Of a DNA stretch of 64,000 nt, positions 34,839 to 43,053 are shown one piece after another (the first letter of the stretch is position 1; every line of letters begins with the position of its first letter). The notes under the pieces are model-generated. The model was not told the DNA's origin, made no database searches, and saw only the letters and a program-made list of their open reading frames with translations. The position numbers were made by a program, and so were the translations under genes. Source of the DNA: Micromonospora cathayae (GTDB taxonomy: Bacteria > Actinomycetota > Actinomycetes > Mycobacteriales > Micromonosporaceae); contig NZ_CP118615.1 of assembly GCF_028993575.1 (NCBI RefSeq), forward strand, positions 1,488,001 to 1,552,000, given 5' to 3'.

Positions 34839-36268
34839 CACGCCCCCAGCAGGCTCTGGCCGCAGACCCGGACCACGTTGCCGCTGACCGCGCCGGACGC
34901 CGGCCAGGCCAGCCAGCCGATGGTCTCTGCCACGTCGACCGGCAGGCCACCCTGGGACAGGCTGTTCATCCGGCGGCCCGCCTCGCGCAGCACCAGGGGG
35001 ATCCGGGCGGTCAGCCGGGTCTCGATGAACCCGGGGGCCACCGCGTTGACGCTGATCCCCCGCCCGGCCAGCGCCGGGGCGAGTGCGTCGACCAGACCGA
35101 TCACGCCGGCCTTGCTGGTGGCGTAGTTGGTCTGGCCCCGGTTGCCGGCGATCCCGGCGATCGAGGAGACCGACACCAGCCGCCCGCCGGGTGGGAGCAG
35201 TTCCCGCTCCAGCAGCACGTCGTTGATCCGTTCCTGGCTGGACAGGTTCACGTCGATCACCTGGTCCCAGCGGTCGGCGTTCATCCGGGCGATGGTCTTG
35301 TCCCGGGTGATGCCGGCGTTGTGCACCACCGCGTCGACCCGGCCGTGCCGGGCGGCCAGGTGGTCGGCGAGCCGGCCGGCCGCGTTCGGCGCGGTCAGGT
35401 CGAGCTGTACGGCGGTGCCGCCGACCTCGTTGGCGACGGCGGCCAGTTCGTCCCCGGCCTCCGGGATGTCCAGCGCCACCACCTGCGCCCCGTCGCGGGC
35501 CAGCACCCGGGCCAGCGCCGCGCCGATGCCCCGGGCCGCCCCGGTGACCAGGACGACCTGGCCGTCCAGCGGACGGTCCCAGTCGGCCGGCGCGGACGCC
35601 GTACCGGTGCCGACCCGGACCACCTGCCCGGAGACGTACGCGGACCGGCCGGAGAGCAGGAACCGCAGGGTGGCTTCCAGGCTGGTGGCGGTGCTGGCGT
35701 CCCCGTCCGGCGTGACGTGGACCAGTTGCGCGGTGACGCCCCGGCCGAACTCCTTGCCGATGCTGCGGGTCAGCCCTTCCAGGGCGCGCTGGGCGGTCGC
35801 CTCGCGCGGGGTGGCCGCCCCGGCGGGCGGGGTACCCAGCACGATCACCCGTCCGCTGGGCGTCAGCGAGCGGGCGTACGGGTGGAAGAAGTCGTAGAGC
35901 TGGCGCAGGCCGGTGGAGTCGGTGATGCCGGTGGCGTCGTACACCAGGGCCCCGAACCGGGTGCCCGGGTCGGCGGACCCGTCGCCCCCGGTGCCAGCCG
36001 GCGTGGCCGCGGTGGCCGGCCCGGTGTCGGCCGGCGTGACTGCGGTGGCCGGGTCGGCGGTCACCACCTCGACCCCGGCGGTGGTGAGGATCCGTTCGAC
36101 CTGGTCGGCGAGCCTGCTCCCGGTGGCCGCACCGAGCCGGGCCGGGCCGGGCAGCAGCGGGTCACCGGGCCGGTGCCGCCGCAGCCGGGGCGGGTCGGGC
36201 AGGCCCAGGCGCTTGACCAGCGCACGACCGGCCCCGGATTGGACGAAGCTCGCGTACCTGTCGGTCAT
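34838..36268 (-). CDS. high-molecular-weight 3-oxoacyl-ACP/CoA reductase, FabG4-like
   Basis: 476 aa from ATG 36268. The C-terminal ~250 residues form a classical SDR: VLVTGAARGIGAALARVLA, HNAG, SSIAGIAGNRGQTNYATSKAG (Ser and Tyr-X3-Lys) and GFIETRLT. The N-terminal ~210 residues are a flavodoxin-like domain without a cofactor motif, as in mycobacterial FabG4. It contains a Thr/Ala/Pro-rich loop (TAVTPADTGPATAATPAGTG). NADH-dependent reduction of 3-oxoacyl thioesters is the family activity. Operon with the MaoC gene; divergent from the thiolase. Confidence 0.9.
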   Translation of the reverse strand: MTDRYASFVQSGAGRALVKRLGLPDPPRLRRHRPGDPLLPGPARLGAATGSRLADQVERILTTAGVEVVTADPATAVTPADTGPATAATPAGTGGDGSADPGTRFGALVYDATGITDSTGLRQLYDFFHPYARSLTPSGRVIVLGTPPAGAATPREATAQRALEGLTRSIGKEFGRGVTAQLVHVTPDGDASTATSLEATLRFLLSGRSAYVSGQVVRVGTGTASAPADWDRPLDGQVVLVTGAARGIGAALARVLARDGAQVVALDIPEAGDELAAVANEVGGTAVQLDLTAPNAAGRLADHLAARHGRVDAVVHNAGITRDKTIARMNADRWDQVIDVNLSSQERINDVLLERELLPPGGRLVSVSSIAGIAGNRGQTNYATSKAGVIGLVDALAPALAGRGISVNAVAPGFIETRLTARIPLVLREAGRRMNSLSQGGLPVDVAETIGWLAWPASGAVSGNVVRVCGQSLLGA

Positions 36269-36276
36269 AGGCGTAG

Positions 36277-36292
36277 CCTACTGGCGAGTAGG
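36277..36292. promoter_or_regulatory. palindrome in the FabG4-thiolase divergent promoter
   Basis: cctact-ggcg-agtagg lies in the 55-bp gap between the two starts, so a bound regulator could control both directions. Confidence 0.5.
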
Positions 36293-36323
36293 GTCAGGGC
36301 AAGTGTTTCGAGGAGGCGGGATC

Positions 36324-37616
36324 GTGCAGAGCATCCGACGGGTAGCGGTGATCGGCGGCAACCGGATCCCGTTCGCCCGGTCCAACTCGCGGTACGCCGA
36401 CGCGTCCAACGCCGACCTGCTCGGTGCGGCCCTCGACGGGCTGGTCGCCCGGTTCGGGCTGGCCGGGCAGCGGGTCGGCGAGGTGGTCGCCGGGGCGGTG
36501 CTCAAGCACGCGAAGGACTTCAACCTGGCCCGCGAGGTGGTGCTCGGCTCGAAACTCGACCCGCACACCCCGGCGTACGACATCCAGCAGGCGTGCGGCA
36601 CCGGCCTGGAGGCGGTGATCCTGGTCGCCAACAAGATCGCCCTCGGGCAGCTCGACGTGGGGATCGCCGGTGGCGTCGACACCACCAGTGACGCGCCGCT
36701 CGCGGTCAACGAGGAGATGCGCCGTACGCTGCTCAAACTCAACTCGGCCCGGACCCTGGGCGAGCGGCTGAAGGTCGCCGCGAAGCTGCGTCCGCTCCAG
36801 CCGTTCCAGCCGGAGATCCCGCGCAACGCCGAGCCGCGTACCGGGCTGTCCATGGGTGAGCACGCGGCCCGGACCGCGCTGCGCTGGAACGTCGACCGGC
36901 AGGCCCAGGACGAGCTGGCGCTGCGCAGCCACCAGCGGCTCGCCGCCGCGTACGAGCGCGGGTTCTTCGACGACCTGCTGACCCCGTACCTGGGACTCAC
37001 CCGCGACCAGAACCTCCGCCCGGACAGCACCCTGGAGAAGCTCGGCGGCCTGAAGCCGGTCTTCGGCACCCGGGGGCCGGACGCCGAACGGGCCACCATG
37101 ACCGCCGGGAACTCGTCGCCGCTCACCGACGGGGCGTCCACCGTGCTGCTGGCCAGCGAGGAGTGGGCCCGCGAGCGGAACCTGCCGGTGCTGGCCTGGT
37201 TCACCTGGTCCCAGACGGCGGCGGTGGACTTCGTGCACGGCGACGAGGGGCTGCTGATGGCACCCGCGTACGCGGTGCCGGCGATGCTCGACCGGGCCGG
37301 GCTGACCCTCCAGGACTTCGACTTCTACGAGCTGCACGAGGCGTTCGCCTCGCAGGTGCTGGCGACGCTGGCCGCCTGGGAGTCGCCGGAGTTCGCCAGG
37401 GAGCGGCTCGGCCGGGACACCCCGCCCGGCCCGATCGACCGGGAGAAGCTGAACGTGGTCGGCTCGTCGTTGGCGGCCGGGCACCCGTTCGCCGCGACCG
37501 GCGGCCGGATCGTCGCCACCCTGGCGAAGCTGCTCGCCGAGAAGGGCAGCGGGCGCGGCCTGATCTCGATCTGCGCGGCCGGCGGGCAGGGCGTCACCGC
37601 CATCCTGGAACGCTGA
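36324..37616 (+). CDS. acetyl-CoA C-acyltransferase (thiolase), FadA2-like
   Basis: 430 aa from GTG 36324 with ggaggcggg upstream. Thiolase features: IGGNRIPFARSNS at the N-terminus, nucleophilic Cys in AYDIQQACGTGLEAV (residue about 92), GGVDTTSDAP, NSSPLTDGAS, the YELHEAFASQVL His loop, NVVGSSLAAGHPFAATGGR and ICAAGGQGVTAI (second catalytic Cys). A long insertion before MGEHAARTALRW is typical of FadI/FadA2-type enzymes. Probably works with the MaoC and FabG4-like enzymes in beta-oxidation or its reverse. Confidence 0.92.
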   Translation: MQSIRRVAVIGGNRIPFARSNSRYADASNADLLGAALDGLVARFGLAGQRVGEVVAGAVLKHAKDFNLAREVVLGSKLDPHTPAYDIQQACGTGLEAVILVANKIALGQLDVGIAGGVDTTSDAPLAVNEEMRRTLLKLNSARTLGERLKVAAKLRPLQPFQPEIPRNAEPRTGLSMGEHAARTALRWNVDRQAQDELALRSHQRLAAAYERGFFDDLLTPYLGLTRDQNLRPDSTLEKLGGLKPVFGTRGPDAERATMTAGNSSPLTDGASTVLLASEEWARERNLPVLAWFTWSQTAAVDFVHGDEGLLMAPAYAVPAMLDRAGLTLQDFDFYELHEAFASQVLATLAAWESPEFARERLGRDTPPGPIDREKLNVVGSSLAAGHPFAATGGRIVATLAKLLAEKGSGRGLISICAAGGQGVTAILER

Positions 37617-37671
37617 CGGTGCGGCCCGCCGACGCCTGGCCGAGCGGCGCGGGGCCGGCGGGCTGTCCGGG

Positions 37672-37908
37672 TCAGAAGCAGCGGGTCTCCTGGAAGGTCA
37701 GGTAGCCGGTGCGGACGCCGTCGAAGTACCGGGTGCCGGTGCAGCTCTCGTAGAGGCTGCCGACGACCGTGGTCTTCGAGGCGTCCGAGTAGTAGGTGGT
37801 GTAGCACTCGAAATCGATCCGGCAGGCGCGCGCCTGGGCGGGCGAGCCGGGGATCATGGCGAAGGCGCTCGCTGCGAGGACGAGCGCGACGGCGGCACGA
37901 CGGATCAT
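37672..37908 (-). CDS. secreted Cys-containing protein, DUF6289-like
   Basis: 78 aa from ATG 37908 with gaaggag. A cleavable signal peptide (MIRRAAVALVLAASAFAMIPGSPAQA) precedes a ~50-residue mature domain with four Cys and the pattern CYTTYYSDASKTTVVGSLYESC...RYFDGVRTGY. I recognise this as DUF6289-like. Likely a small disulfide-stabilised extracellular protein; function unknown. Confidence 0.75.
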   Translation of the reverse strand: MIRRAAVALVLAASAFAMIPGSPAQARACRIDFECYTTYYSDASKTTVVGSLYESCTGTRYFDGVRTGYLTFQETRCF

Positions 37909-38099
37909 GCTGATCTCCTTCGGGGGCGGCTCCCCGGCCGGCGCCAGGAGCCCTGAGGTGGCCAAAGGATAGGTCAACTTCTATCGGCGTGGCTACCGGC
38001 ACCTTCCGCCTTTCAGGTACGAATACGGCAAACCCTCACATTCATGTTCGAACCTCCCGACGATGGGCTTTCTAGTCCGTTTTGTCCGTGGAGGTACCC

Positions 38100-38978
38100 A
38101 TGAAGCTCAACCGGCGACTCCTGGCCCTGCTCGCCGGGGCCACCCTGGTGCTGCTGCCGCTGCCCGCCCAGTCCGTGCTGGCCGGCAGCGCCCAGGCCGT
38201 ACCCACCCGTTCCGGCGGCCCGGCCGACGTCGACCACGACCAGCGGACCCGACCAGCCGACACCGGTCCGTCCACCGGCCGCCCGCCCGCCCAGCAGGCT
38301 GGACAGCTACCGATCCAGCGGCCCGGCGGCTCCGGCTCCGTCACCGGGTCACTGTGCCGGCCCGGGGTGCCGCCGAACGCCCCGCCCACCACCGCGTACT
38401 ACGACAACAACCCGCTGCTCGGCCCGGCCCAACTGCCCACCGCCAGCCCGGTCGGCCCACTGCTCGCCGGCTACCAGCGCTTCGGCGCGCTCACCGAGCA
38501 GGAATTCCTCGACCAGTACGGCAACGCCGCCCAGGACGCGTACGTCTACCCGCCGGCCGGCGGCTTCGTGATCGCCCCGGACGGCCGCCCGATCAAGACG
38601 GCCCAGACCCTGCTGCCCGGGTACCGGCTGGACCGGTTCGGCTTCCCCGGCGGTGCCTACCTCTCCCCGCTCGGTACGCCGTTCAGCTCCCGGGCGCTGC
38701 CGCCGTCCAACCTGAACACCCCGGCCAACGCGCCGCTGGCGAACTACCACACGTACTGCGTGCTCAAGCCGTTCACCGTCGACTCCGGGCCGATCGCACC
38801 GTGGTTCGCCCAGCCCGGCATGGGTACCCAGTTCAAACTGGAGTCGAAGTACCTGCCGCAGGCCGGTACCCAGCTGAGCGTCACCTGGCTGGTCGCGCAC
38901 GGGTTCCTGGTGGAGGAGAACATCGCCGCCCCGAACGTGAACCCGTGTGCCCCGAAGACCGGCGTCACCGTCTGCTGA
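38100..38978 (+). CDS. secreted TNT-domain NAD+ glycohydrolase toxin
   Basis: 292 aa from ATG 38100 (ggagg upstream). A signal peptide (LLALLAGATLVLLPLPAQSVLAGSAQA) is followed by a Pro/Gly-rich linker to about residue 110, then the TNT fold (tuberculosis necrotizing toxin, which hydrolyses NAD+). The family's signature residues are visible: LDRFGFPGGAYLSPLGTPF, Arg in SSRALPP, His in NYHTYCVLK and Gln in GMGTQFKL, corresponding to the Arg/His/Gln active site of Mtb TNT. Four Cys suggest disulfides. A probable immunity gene follows after 26 bp. Confidence 0.88.
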   Translation: MKLNRRLLALLAGATLVLLPLPAQSVLAGSAQAVPTRSGGPADVDHDQRTRPADTGPSTGRPPAQQAGQLPIQRPGGSGSVTGSLCRPGVPPNAPPTTAYYDNNPLLGPAQLPTASPVGPLLAGYQRFGALTEQEFLDQYGNAAQDAYVYPPAGGFVIAPDGRPIKTAQTLLPGYRLDRFGFPGGAYLSPLGTPFSSRALPPSNLNTPANAPLANYHTYCVLKPFTVDSGPIAPWFAQPGMGTQFKLESKYLPQAGTQLSVTWLVAHGFLVEENIAAPNVNPCAPKTGVTVC

Positions 38979-39004
38979 CGTCCAGCACCGACAGGAGGAC
39001 CGGC

Positions 39005-39256
39005 GTGGACCGGCACGAGTTACGCAGCGCCCTGCTGGACACCGGGCTCTCCCCGGAGTCCTTCCAACTGGCGGGCGTCCACGAACACGTGCCGGTCCCG
39101 CCGGACTTCTGGTTCCTGCGCCGGGCCGCCGGCGGGCGCTGGGAGATCGGCCTCTACGAACGCGGCGAGTACGACGTCCGCGAGGTGCATGCCACCGAGG
39201 ACGCCGCCTGCCGCGCCCTGTTCCACGCCCTCACCGCCCGCCCCGCCCCACCGTGA
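39005..39256 (+). CDS. probable immunity protein for the TNT toxin
   Basis: 83 aa from GTG 39005 with aggagg upstream. No signal peptide, so cytoplasmic. The sequence DRHELRSALLDTGLSPESFQL..HEHVPVPPDFWFLRR..GRWEIGLYERGEYD matches small proteins I remember next to TNT-domain genes in actinobacteria, as a counterpart of the mycobacterial antitoxin IFT. It would neutralise toxin that folds inside the cell. Assignment rests on position and remembered co-occurrence. Confidence 0.7.
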   Translation: MDRHELRSALLDTGLSPESFQLAGVHEHVPVPPDFWFLRRAAGGRWEIGLYERGEYDVREVHATEDAACRALFHALTARPAPP

Positions 39257-39394
39257 TCCGGGCCCGAGCGAACCGACGGCAGGGGGTAGGAGAACGGTGG
39301 GGTGACAGCGCTCGCGAACCCCTGCGGCGTAGTTGATCCAGGAACCTCCGGTGCGGTCAGTCGGCGTGCCAACGACGGCAGGGGTCGACCCAGG

Positions 39395-39883
39395 TCAAGG
39401 ACGAGGGTTGTCCAGCGGTGCTTCCGTGCCGCCCGTCCGGGCCGTGCCGCCCAGCCGCAGGGTACGGGGGGTCGACGTTCTTCCGAAGATCACGACGGAC
39501 CTGGCGACGCGTCCTCTCGGCACCAGGGTCCTGCCTCTGGGCTCCGTACGCTCCTGCACGAGCGCTCGGAGCGCATGGACCTCCTGCCTCAGCTCTCGTA
39601 CCTCGTTGCCGAGTTCGTCGGCGGTGATCGCGGAGGTGTGGGGCGTCCGGTGCAGGGCTTCGGTGATCCACGCCCGGATCAGCGTGGTCGTGGGAAGGTG
39701 GCGAGCGGCGGCCTCGGCGCGGACTGCTTCGAGCAGGGAACGAGGAAGGCGGAGCGACGTCCCGACCATCGGATCCTCGGCGACCTCGGTCTCCCAGCGC
39801 GCGGACCCGTGCTCCAGCGCAGCGGTCATCTCGTCGGACGTGTCCGTGGTGTCGTAGTGGTCGCGGGTGTCGTCGAGATTCAT
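39395..39883 (-). CDS. ribbon-helix-helix antitoxin, BrnA-like
   Basis: 162 aa from ATG 39883, 2 bp after the toxin gene stop. An RHH core GTSLRLPRSLLEAVRAEAAARHLPTTTLIRAWI lies at about residues 40-75, followed by a helical EVRELRQEVHALRALVQE, which may be a coiled coil, and a basic Arg/Gly/Thr tail. The first ~38 residues are acidic. Longer than typical BrnA (~90-100 aa) owing to its tail. Expected to bind the toxin and the shared promoter. Confidence 0.72.
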   Translation of the reverse strand: MNLDDTRDHYDTTDTSDEMTAALEHGSARWETEVAEDPMVGTSLRLPRSLLEAVRAEAAARHLPTTTLIRAWITEALHRTPHTSAITADELGNEVRELRQEVHALRALVQERTEPRGRTLVPRGRVARSVVIFGRTSTPRTLRLGGTARTGGTEAPLDNPRP

Positions 39884-39885
39884 GT

Positions 39886-40167
39886 CTACCGCCCCCTTGC
39901 TGAGAAGATGCGCCTCTCGCCTGCTGTCATCTCCCTGCTCGTGACCACGTACCAGCGTCCGTCCATGGCCGCGCTGAGGACGACCAGTAAGAATCGCCCT
40001 GCCTTCGTGGTGCCGTACACCAGGGTCGTGCCGTTCCTGCCACCCAGGACGAGTCGAGGTCGGGTGTAGATCACGTCCTCGACGTCGCCGGGTGCCACGC
40101 TGTGTCGACCGATGTGTGCCTCGGCCTCTTCTGTCCAGTTGATTTCTCGCTCTACCCACCGTACCAC
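39886..40167 (-). CDS. BrnT-like ribonuclease toxin
   Basis: 93 aa from GTG 40167. The frame INWTEEAEAHIGRHSVAPGDVEDVIYTRPRLVL, a central LVYGTTKAGRFLLVVLSA and the ending WYVVTSREMTAGERRIF follow the BrnT plan (RelE-like fold; the conserved R/E near the C-terminus is present). Order toxin-antitoxin is the usual brnTA order. Codon use is less GC-biased than neighbouring genes, which hints at transfer. Confidence 0.75.
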   Translation of the reverse strand: MVRWVEREINWTEEAEAHIGRHSVAPGDVEDVIYTRPRLVLGGRNGTTLVYGTTKAGRFLLVVLSAAMDGRWYVVTSREMTAGERRIFSARGR

Positions 40168-40275
40168 GACGTAATACGCTAGCTCCCAGCCGAAAGGATC
40201 TCACGGCAGGGTGTGACGGGGCGGGTGCACACGGTGAACGGTTGGAGCGCTCCTTGAGATCGGGCGGAAAAGGAG

Positions 40276-40509
40276 GTGGCGGTGGACCGGGGTACCGCTT
40301 CGGTGGTCGCCGGTTGGGCCGCCGCGCCAGACGTCGAGGCGTACGGGCTGGTGGAGGCGGGTGAGTTGGTCGGCTGCACCCGGACAATGCCCCGGCGCCG
40401 CGGTGTTACGCCGCCGCCGGCTACCGGCCGGTGCCGGCGGCGGAGGCCGACGGGTGGAACCGGGGGCAGCCGGCGGCGTACGTCTGGCTCCGCCACGACC
40501 CGGACGCGC
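40276..40509 (+). pseudogene. decayed GNAT acetyltransferase with an internal deletion
   Basis: A good Shine-Dalgarno (aaaaggagg) and GTG 40276/40282 begin a GNAT-like N-terminus ending YGLVEAGELVG. At about 40371 the frame breaks. In another frame (plus two) the typical C-terminus LHPDNAPAPRCYAAAGYRPV, then WNRGQPAAYVWLRHDP, continues to about 40509. The intervening core with the acetyl-CoA motif is missing (roughly 60 codons), so an out-of-frame deletion has destroyed the gene. Confidence 0.65.
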
Positions 40510-40577
40510 CCCGCGGAACGCGAAGGTGGCCGACGGCCGCGGCCCGACCCACCCCGGCGGCCCCGGCGGCCGGGGTG

Positions 40578-41768
40578 TCAGGGGTGGTCGCCGGTGTCCC
40601 GGGTGGCGGCGCCGACCAGCGGAGAGGTGGCGAAGGCGCGGGCCACCCGGGCCAACTGCTCGACCTCGCGTACCTCGTCGACGGCCGGATCGGGCGGGTC
40701 CGGCTGTTCCGGTCGGCTGCTGCGCACGTCGGCGCGCAGCGCCGCCAGCGCGGCGCGCAGCTTCGCGGCCTCGACCACGGCGGCCAGGTCGTCGCCGCCG
40801 AGGCCGTGCTCCTCCGCGCGGCGGCGGGCCTGGTCACCGACGGCTTCGCTGAGGTACGGACGCAGCACCAGCCGGGCGTCGTAGATCTCGATGACCCGGC
40901 GGTGCAGCCGGTCGGCCGGTCGCCACCAGCGCCGGTCGTGGGTGAGGCGGACGGCGGGTACGGCCGCGCAGAGGGCGGCCCAGAGCGGGCGGAGCTGGTG
41001 GAGCAGCCGGATCCGGTGCGCGGTCCCGGCGGTGGTGTCGAGTTTGGGACCGAGGGCGGGCAGGGTCAGCCCGACGATGACCAGGAGCGCGCCGGTGCTG
41101 GCGGCGATCGGGACGATCCCCTCCCAGCGGGGCGGGTTCCAGCCGACGGCGGTGAGTACGTCGAGGACCCGGGCCGCGGTGTAGACCAGCCCGATCATCG
41201 CGCCGACCGCGGTGGTGCGCAGCCCACGGCGTAGCCAACCGGGCCCGACCAGCCGGGCGTACGGCCAGCAGATCCGGATGATGTCGATCAGCCCCGCCGA
41301 GAAGGCCACCAGGTACATCAGCAGGTACCCGGCGAGTTGTGGCCGGTGGGCGTAGGCGACCACGAAGTCGGTGTCGTGGGTGTCGGTGGGGCCGATGCCG
41401 ACGAAGAGGACGGTGAGCACCACCGCCACCGCGCCGAAGGTGACCAGCCGGTTGCGACTGCGGGGGCGGGCGGTCTCGGCCGGGTTGGTCCACCAGAGCA
41501 GCAGGACCTGGAGGGTGGTGGAGAAGCCGACCACGCACAGGTGGGCGATCAGGGCGGCGACGTTGTCGATGCCGGTGACCCGGTCGGCGAGCACCCAGAC
41601 GGCCGGGGTGGAGACGGTGAAGGTCAGGCCGAGCAGGGCGAACGAGCTGGTGACCGCGTGCCGGGCCGGGGCGACCGGGCCGTTGCGCATCGCCGAGCAC
41701 ATCCGGGCCCCCGCCGCGACCCAGGCGAGGACGGCGAGTCCGGGATAGAGCAGTTCGTGCACGGTCAC
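40578..41768 (-). CDS. MAB_1171c-type multi-pass membrane protein
   Basis: 396 aa from GTG 41768 (GTGA overlap with the protease gene). About seven hydrophobic helices in the first ~250 residues (LLYPGLAVLAWVAAGARM, FALLGLTFTVSTPAVWVLA, LIAHLCVVGFSTTLQVLLLWW, TFGAVAVVLTVLFVGIG and others), then a cytoplasmic helical domain with RRVIEIYDARLVLRPYL and a LRAALAALRADV coil. This matches the family annotated as MAB_1171c putative transporter, usually next to an ImmA-like peptidase and XRE regulator, exactly as here. Transport has not been shown to my knowledge. Confidence 0.82.
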   Translation of the reverse strand: MTVHELLYPGLAVLAWVAAGARMCSAMRNGPVAPARHAVTSSFALLGLTFTVSTPAVWVLADRVTGIDNVAALIAHLCVVGFSTTLQVLLLWWTNPAETARPRSRNRLVTFGAVAVVLTVLFVGIGPTDTHDTDFVVAYAHRPQLAGYLLMYLVAFSAGLIDIIRICWPYARLVGPGWLRRGLRTTAVGAMIGLVYTAARVLDVLTAVGWNPPRWEGIVPIAASTGALLVIVGLTLPALGPKLDTTAGTAHRIRLLHQLRPLWAALCAAVPAVRLTHDRRWWRPADRLHRRVIEIYDARLVLRPYLSEAVGDQARRRAEEHGLGGDDLAAVVEAAKLRAALAALRADVRSSRPEQPDPPDPAVDEVREVEQLARVARAFATSPLVGAATRDTGDHP

Positions 41769-42298
41769 GGCCCGGCGAGGGACTGTCGGATCCGGTCGAC
41801 GACGGCCGCGGTCGACGGATCGGCGGTCGGCGGGTCGGTGGGGGCGGCGGGCGGGGCGGGGCGCTGGCCGGCGTGCTTGCGGAGCAGCCCGGCGATCACC
41901 TCGGCCTCCCATTCGGTCCGCTCGTCGTAGCCGGGCATCCGGCCGAGCACCGAGGTGACCATGGCCGGGTCGAGGGTGGGCATGAGCAGCCGGGCCAGGT
42001 CGCTGGTGCCGACCGGGCGGGCGGCGTGTCCGGCGAGCAGGTGGCCGAGTTCGTGGGCGACGATGTGCCGCTGGTGCAGCGGGCTGGTCCGGTTGTCGTA
42101 CGCCACGTAGTGGCTCTGCGGGGTGGTGATCACGATGCCGCAGGGCGCGTCGGTCGGCAGCGGCAGGGGCAGAAGCTGGACGGGGCGGTCGAGGCGCTCG
42201 GCCACCGCCTGGCACAGGGCCGCGCTGTCGGCGGTGGCGGGGACCCGGATTCCGCTGGTGAGGCGCGTCAACCGTCGTTTGGCACGCCACCCGGTCAT
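41765..42298 (-). CDS. ImmA/IrrE-type Zn metallopeptidase
   Basis: 177 aa from ATG 42298, overlapping the XRE gene by 4 bp (ATGA). The zinc-binding IVAHELGHLLAGH motif is intact (HExxH, residues about 86-90), with a downstream acidic TEWEAEVIAGLL helix that could supply the third ligand. ImmA-type enzymes cleave partner XRE repressors, so the neighbouring regulator is a likely substrate. Middle gene of a coupled three-gene unit. Confidence 0.88.
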   Translation of the reverse strand: MTGWRAKRRLTRLTSGIRVPATADSAALCQAVAERLDRPVQLLPLPLPTDAPCGIVITTPQSHYVAYDNRTSPLHQRHIVAHELGHLLAGHAARPVGTSDLARLLMPTLDPAMVTSVLGRMPGYDERTEWEAEVIAGLLRKHAGQRPAPPAAPTDPPTADPSTAAVVDRIRQSLAGP

Positions 42299-42831
42299 GA
42301 CTGTCCGTCCTCCGCCGCCACGCCGTCCGCTGTCGGCCCGGCGTCCGGTGCCGGCACGCCGTCCGCTGTCGCCACGCCGTCCGGTACCGGCCCGGTGTCC
42401 CGGCCGGTGAGACCCTCCAGTTCCAGGCAGCGGTCGACCATCTGCTGGATGACCTGCTGGCTGGCCGGGGAGAGGCCCTTGTGCTGGAGCACGGTACGCA
42501 GCGACACGTGCTGCACCTGGAGCTTGCGCAGCGCGTCCAGCGTCCGGAGGTCGGCGATGGTGTGCCGGGCCTGCTCGTCGTCGAAGAAGTATGCCGGGCT
42601 CACCCCGAAAAACTGCGCGAGTGCTTCTATGTGTTCCTTCGTGGGGTTTGTCCGACGACCCGTACGTAATTGCCAGATGTACACATCGGAAATGGATCCG
42701 CCCGCTGCGCGAATTGCCGCGGCCACATCTTTGTTGCTGTGCGGACTTTCCCGGCCGGCCGGCCGGATGGTCTCGAAGAGCAGGTTGAGCCGGTCCGCGA
42801 ACGAGGTACCGCTCTCGGCTGTGTCGTTCAA
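42295..42831 (-). CDS. XRE-family regulator
   Basis: 178 aa from an apparent TTG start at 42831, with gaagg nearby; no ATG or GTG is available before the HTH. The HTH (NKDVAAAIRAAGGSISDVYIWQLRTGRRTNPTKEHIEALAQFFGVS region, residues about 33-78) is followed by YFFDDEQARHTIADLRTLDALRKL, typical of regulators paired with ImmA-like peptidases. The C-terminal 40 residues are Asp/Ala/Pro repeats (DGVATADGVPAPD), possibly the protease-accessible tail. First gene of the trio. Confidence 0.85.
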   Translation of the reverse strand: MNDTAESGTSFADRLNLLFETIRPAGRESPHSNKDVAAAIRAAGGSISDVYIWQLRTGRRTNPTKEHIEALAQFFGVSPAYFFDDEQARHTIADLRTLDALRKLQVQHVSLRTVLQHKGLSPASQQVIQQMVDRCLELEGLTGRDTGPVPDGVATADGVPAPDAGPTADGVAAEDGQS

Positions 42832-43013
42832 GCCTTCTCACCTCCACGCTCGCCGGAAAGCTCAGGTTAACCAGCGTTCTTCTGCTATTAACGTCAGTTG
42901 ACGCTCCCCGTGCTTCATCGTAGGCTCATCGATGTTGGCGCGTGGCTCGACCCAGTCGCCATCTCGCATGCCGGTGCTCGAATCTGGGGGGATTCAGGCG
43001 CCGCTCCGGTAAC

Positions 43014-43053
43014 GCAGAGGCCGGCATCCACGGGGGGAGATGCCGGCCTCTGC
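43014..43053. terminator. perfect 15-bp hairpin in the XRE-purB divergent gap
   Basis: Arms gcagaggccggcatc (43014-43028) and 43039-43053 pair perfectly with a 10-nt loop. Genes on both sides point away, so it should end some other RNA or lie in the purB leader. Apart from this, I see no gene in 42832-43254. Confidence 0.6.

Noticed and set aside
42917..42985. Possible tRNA (gctcgaatc resembling a T-loop)
   Set aside because: Acceptor, D and anticodon stems could not be formed on either strand, and the T-stem has mismatches.
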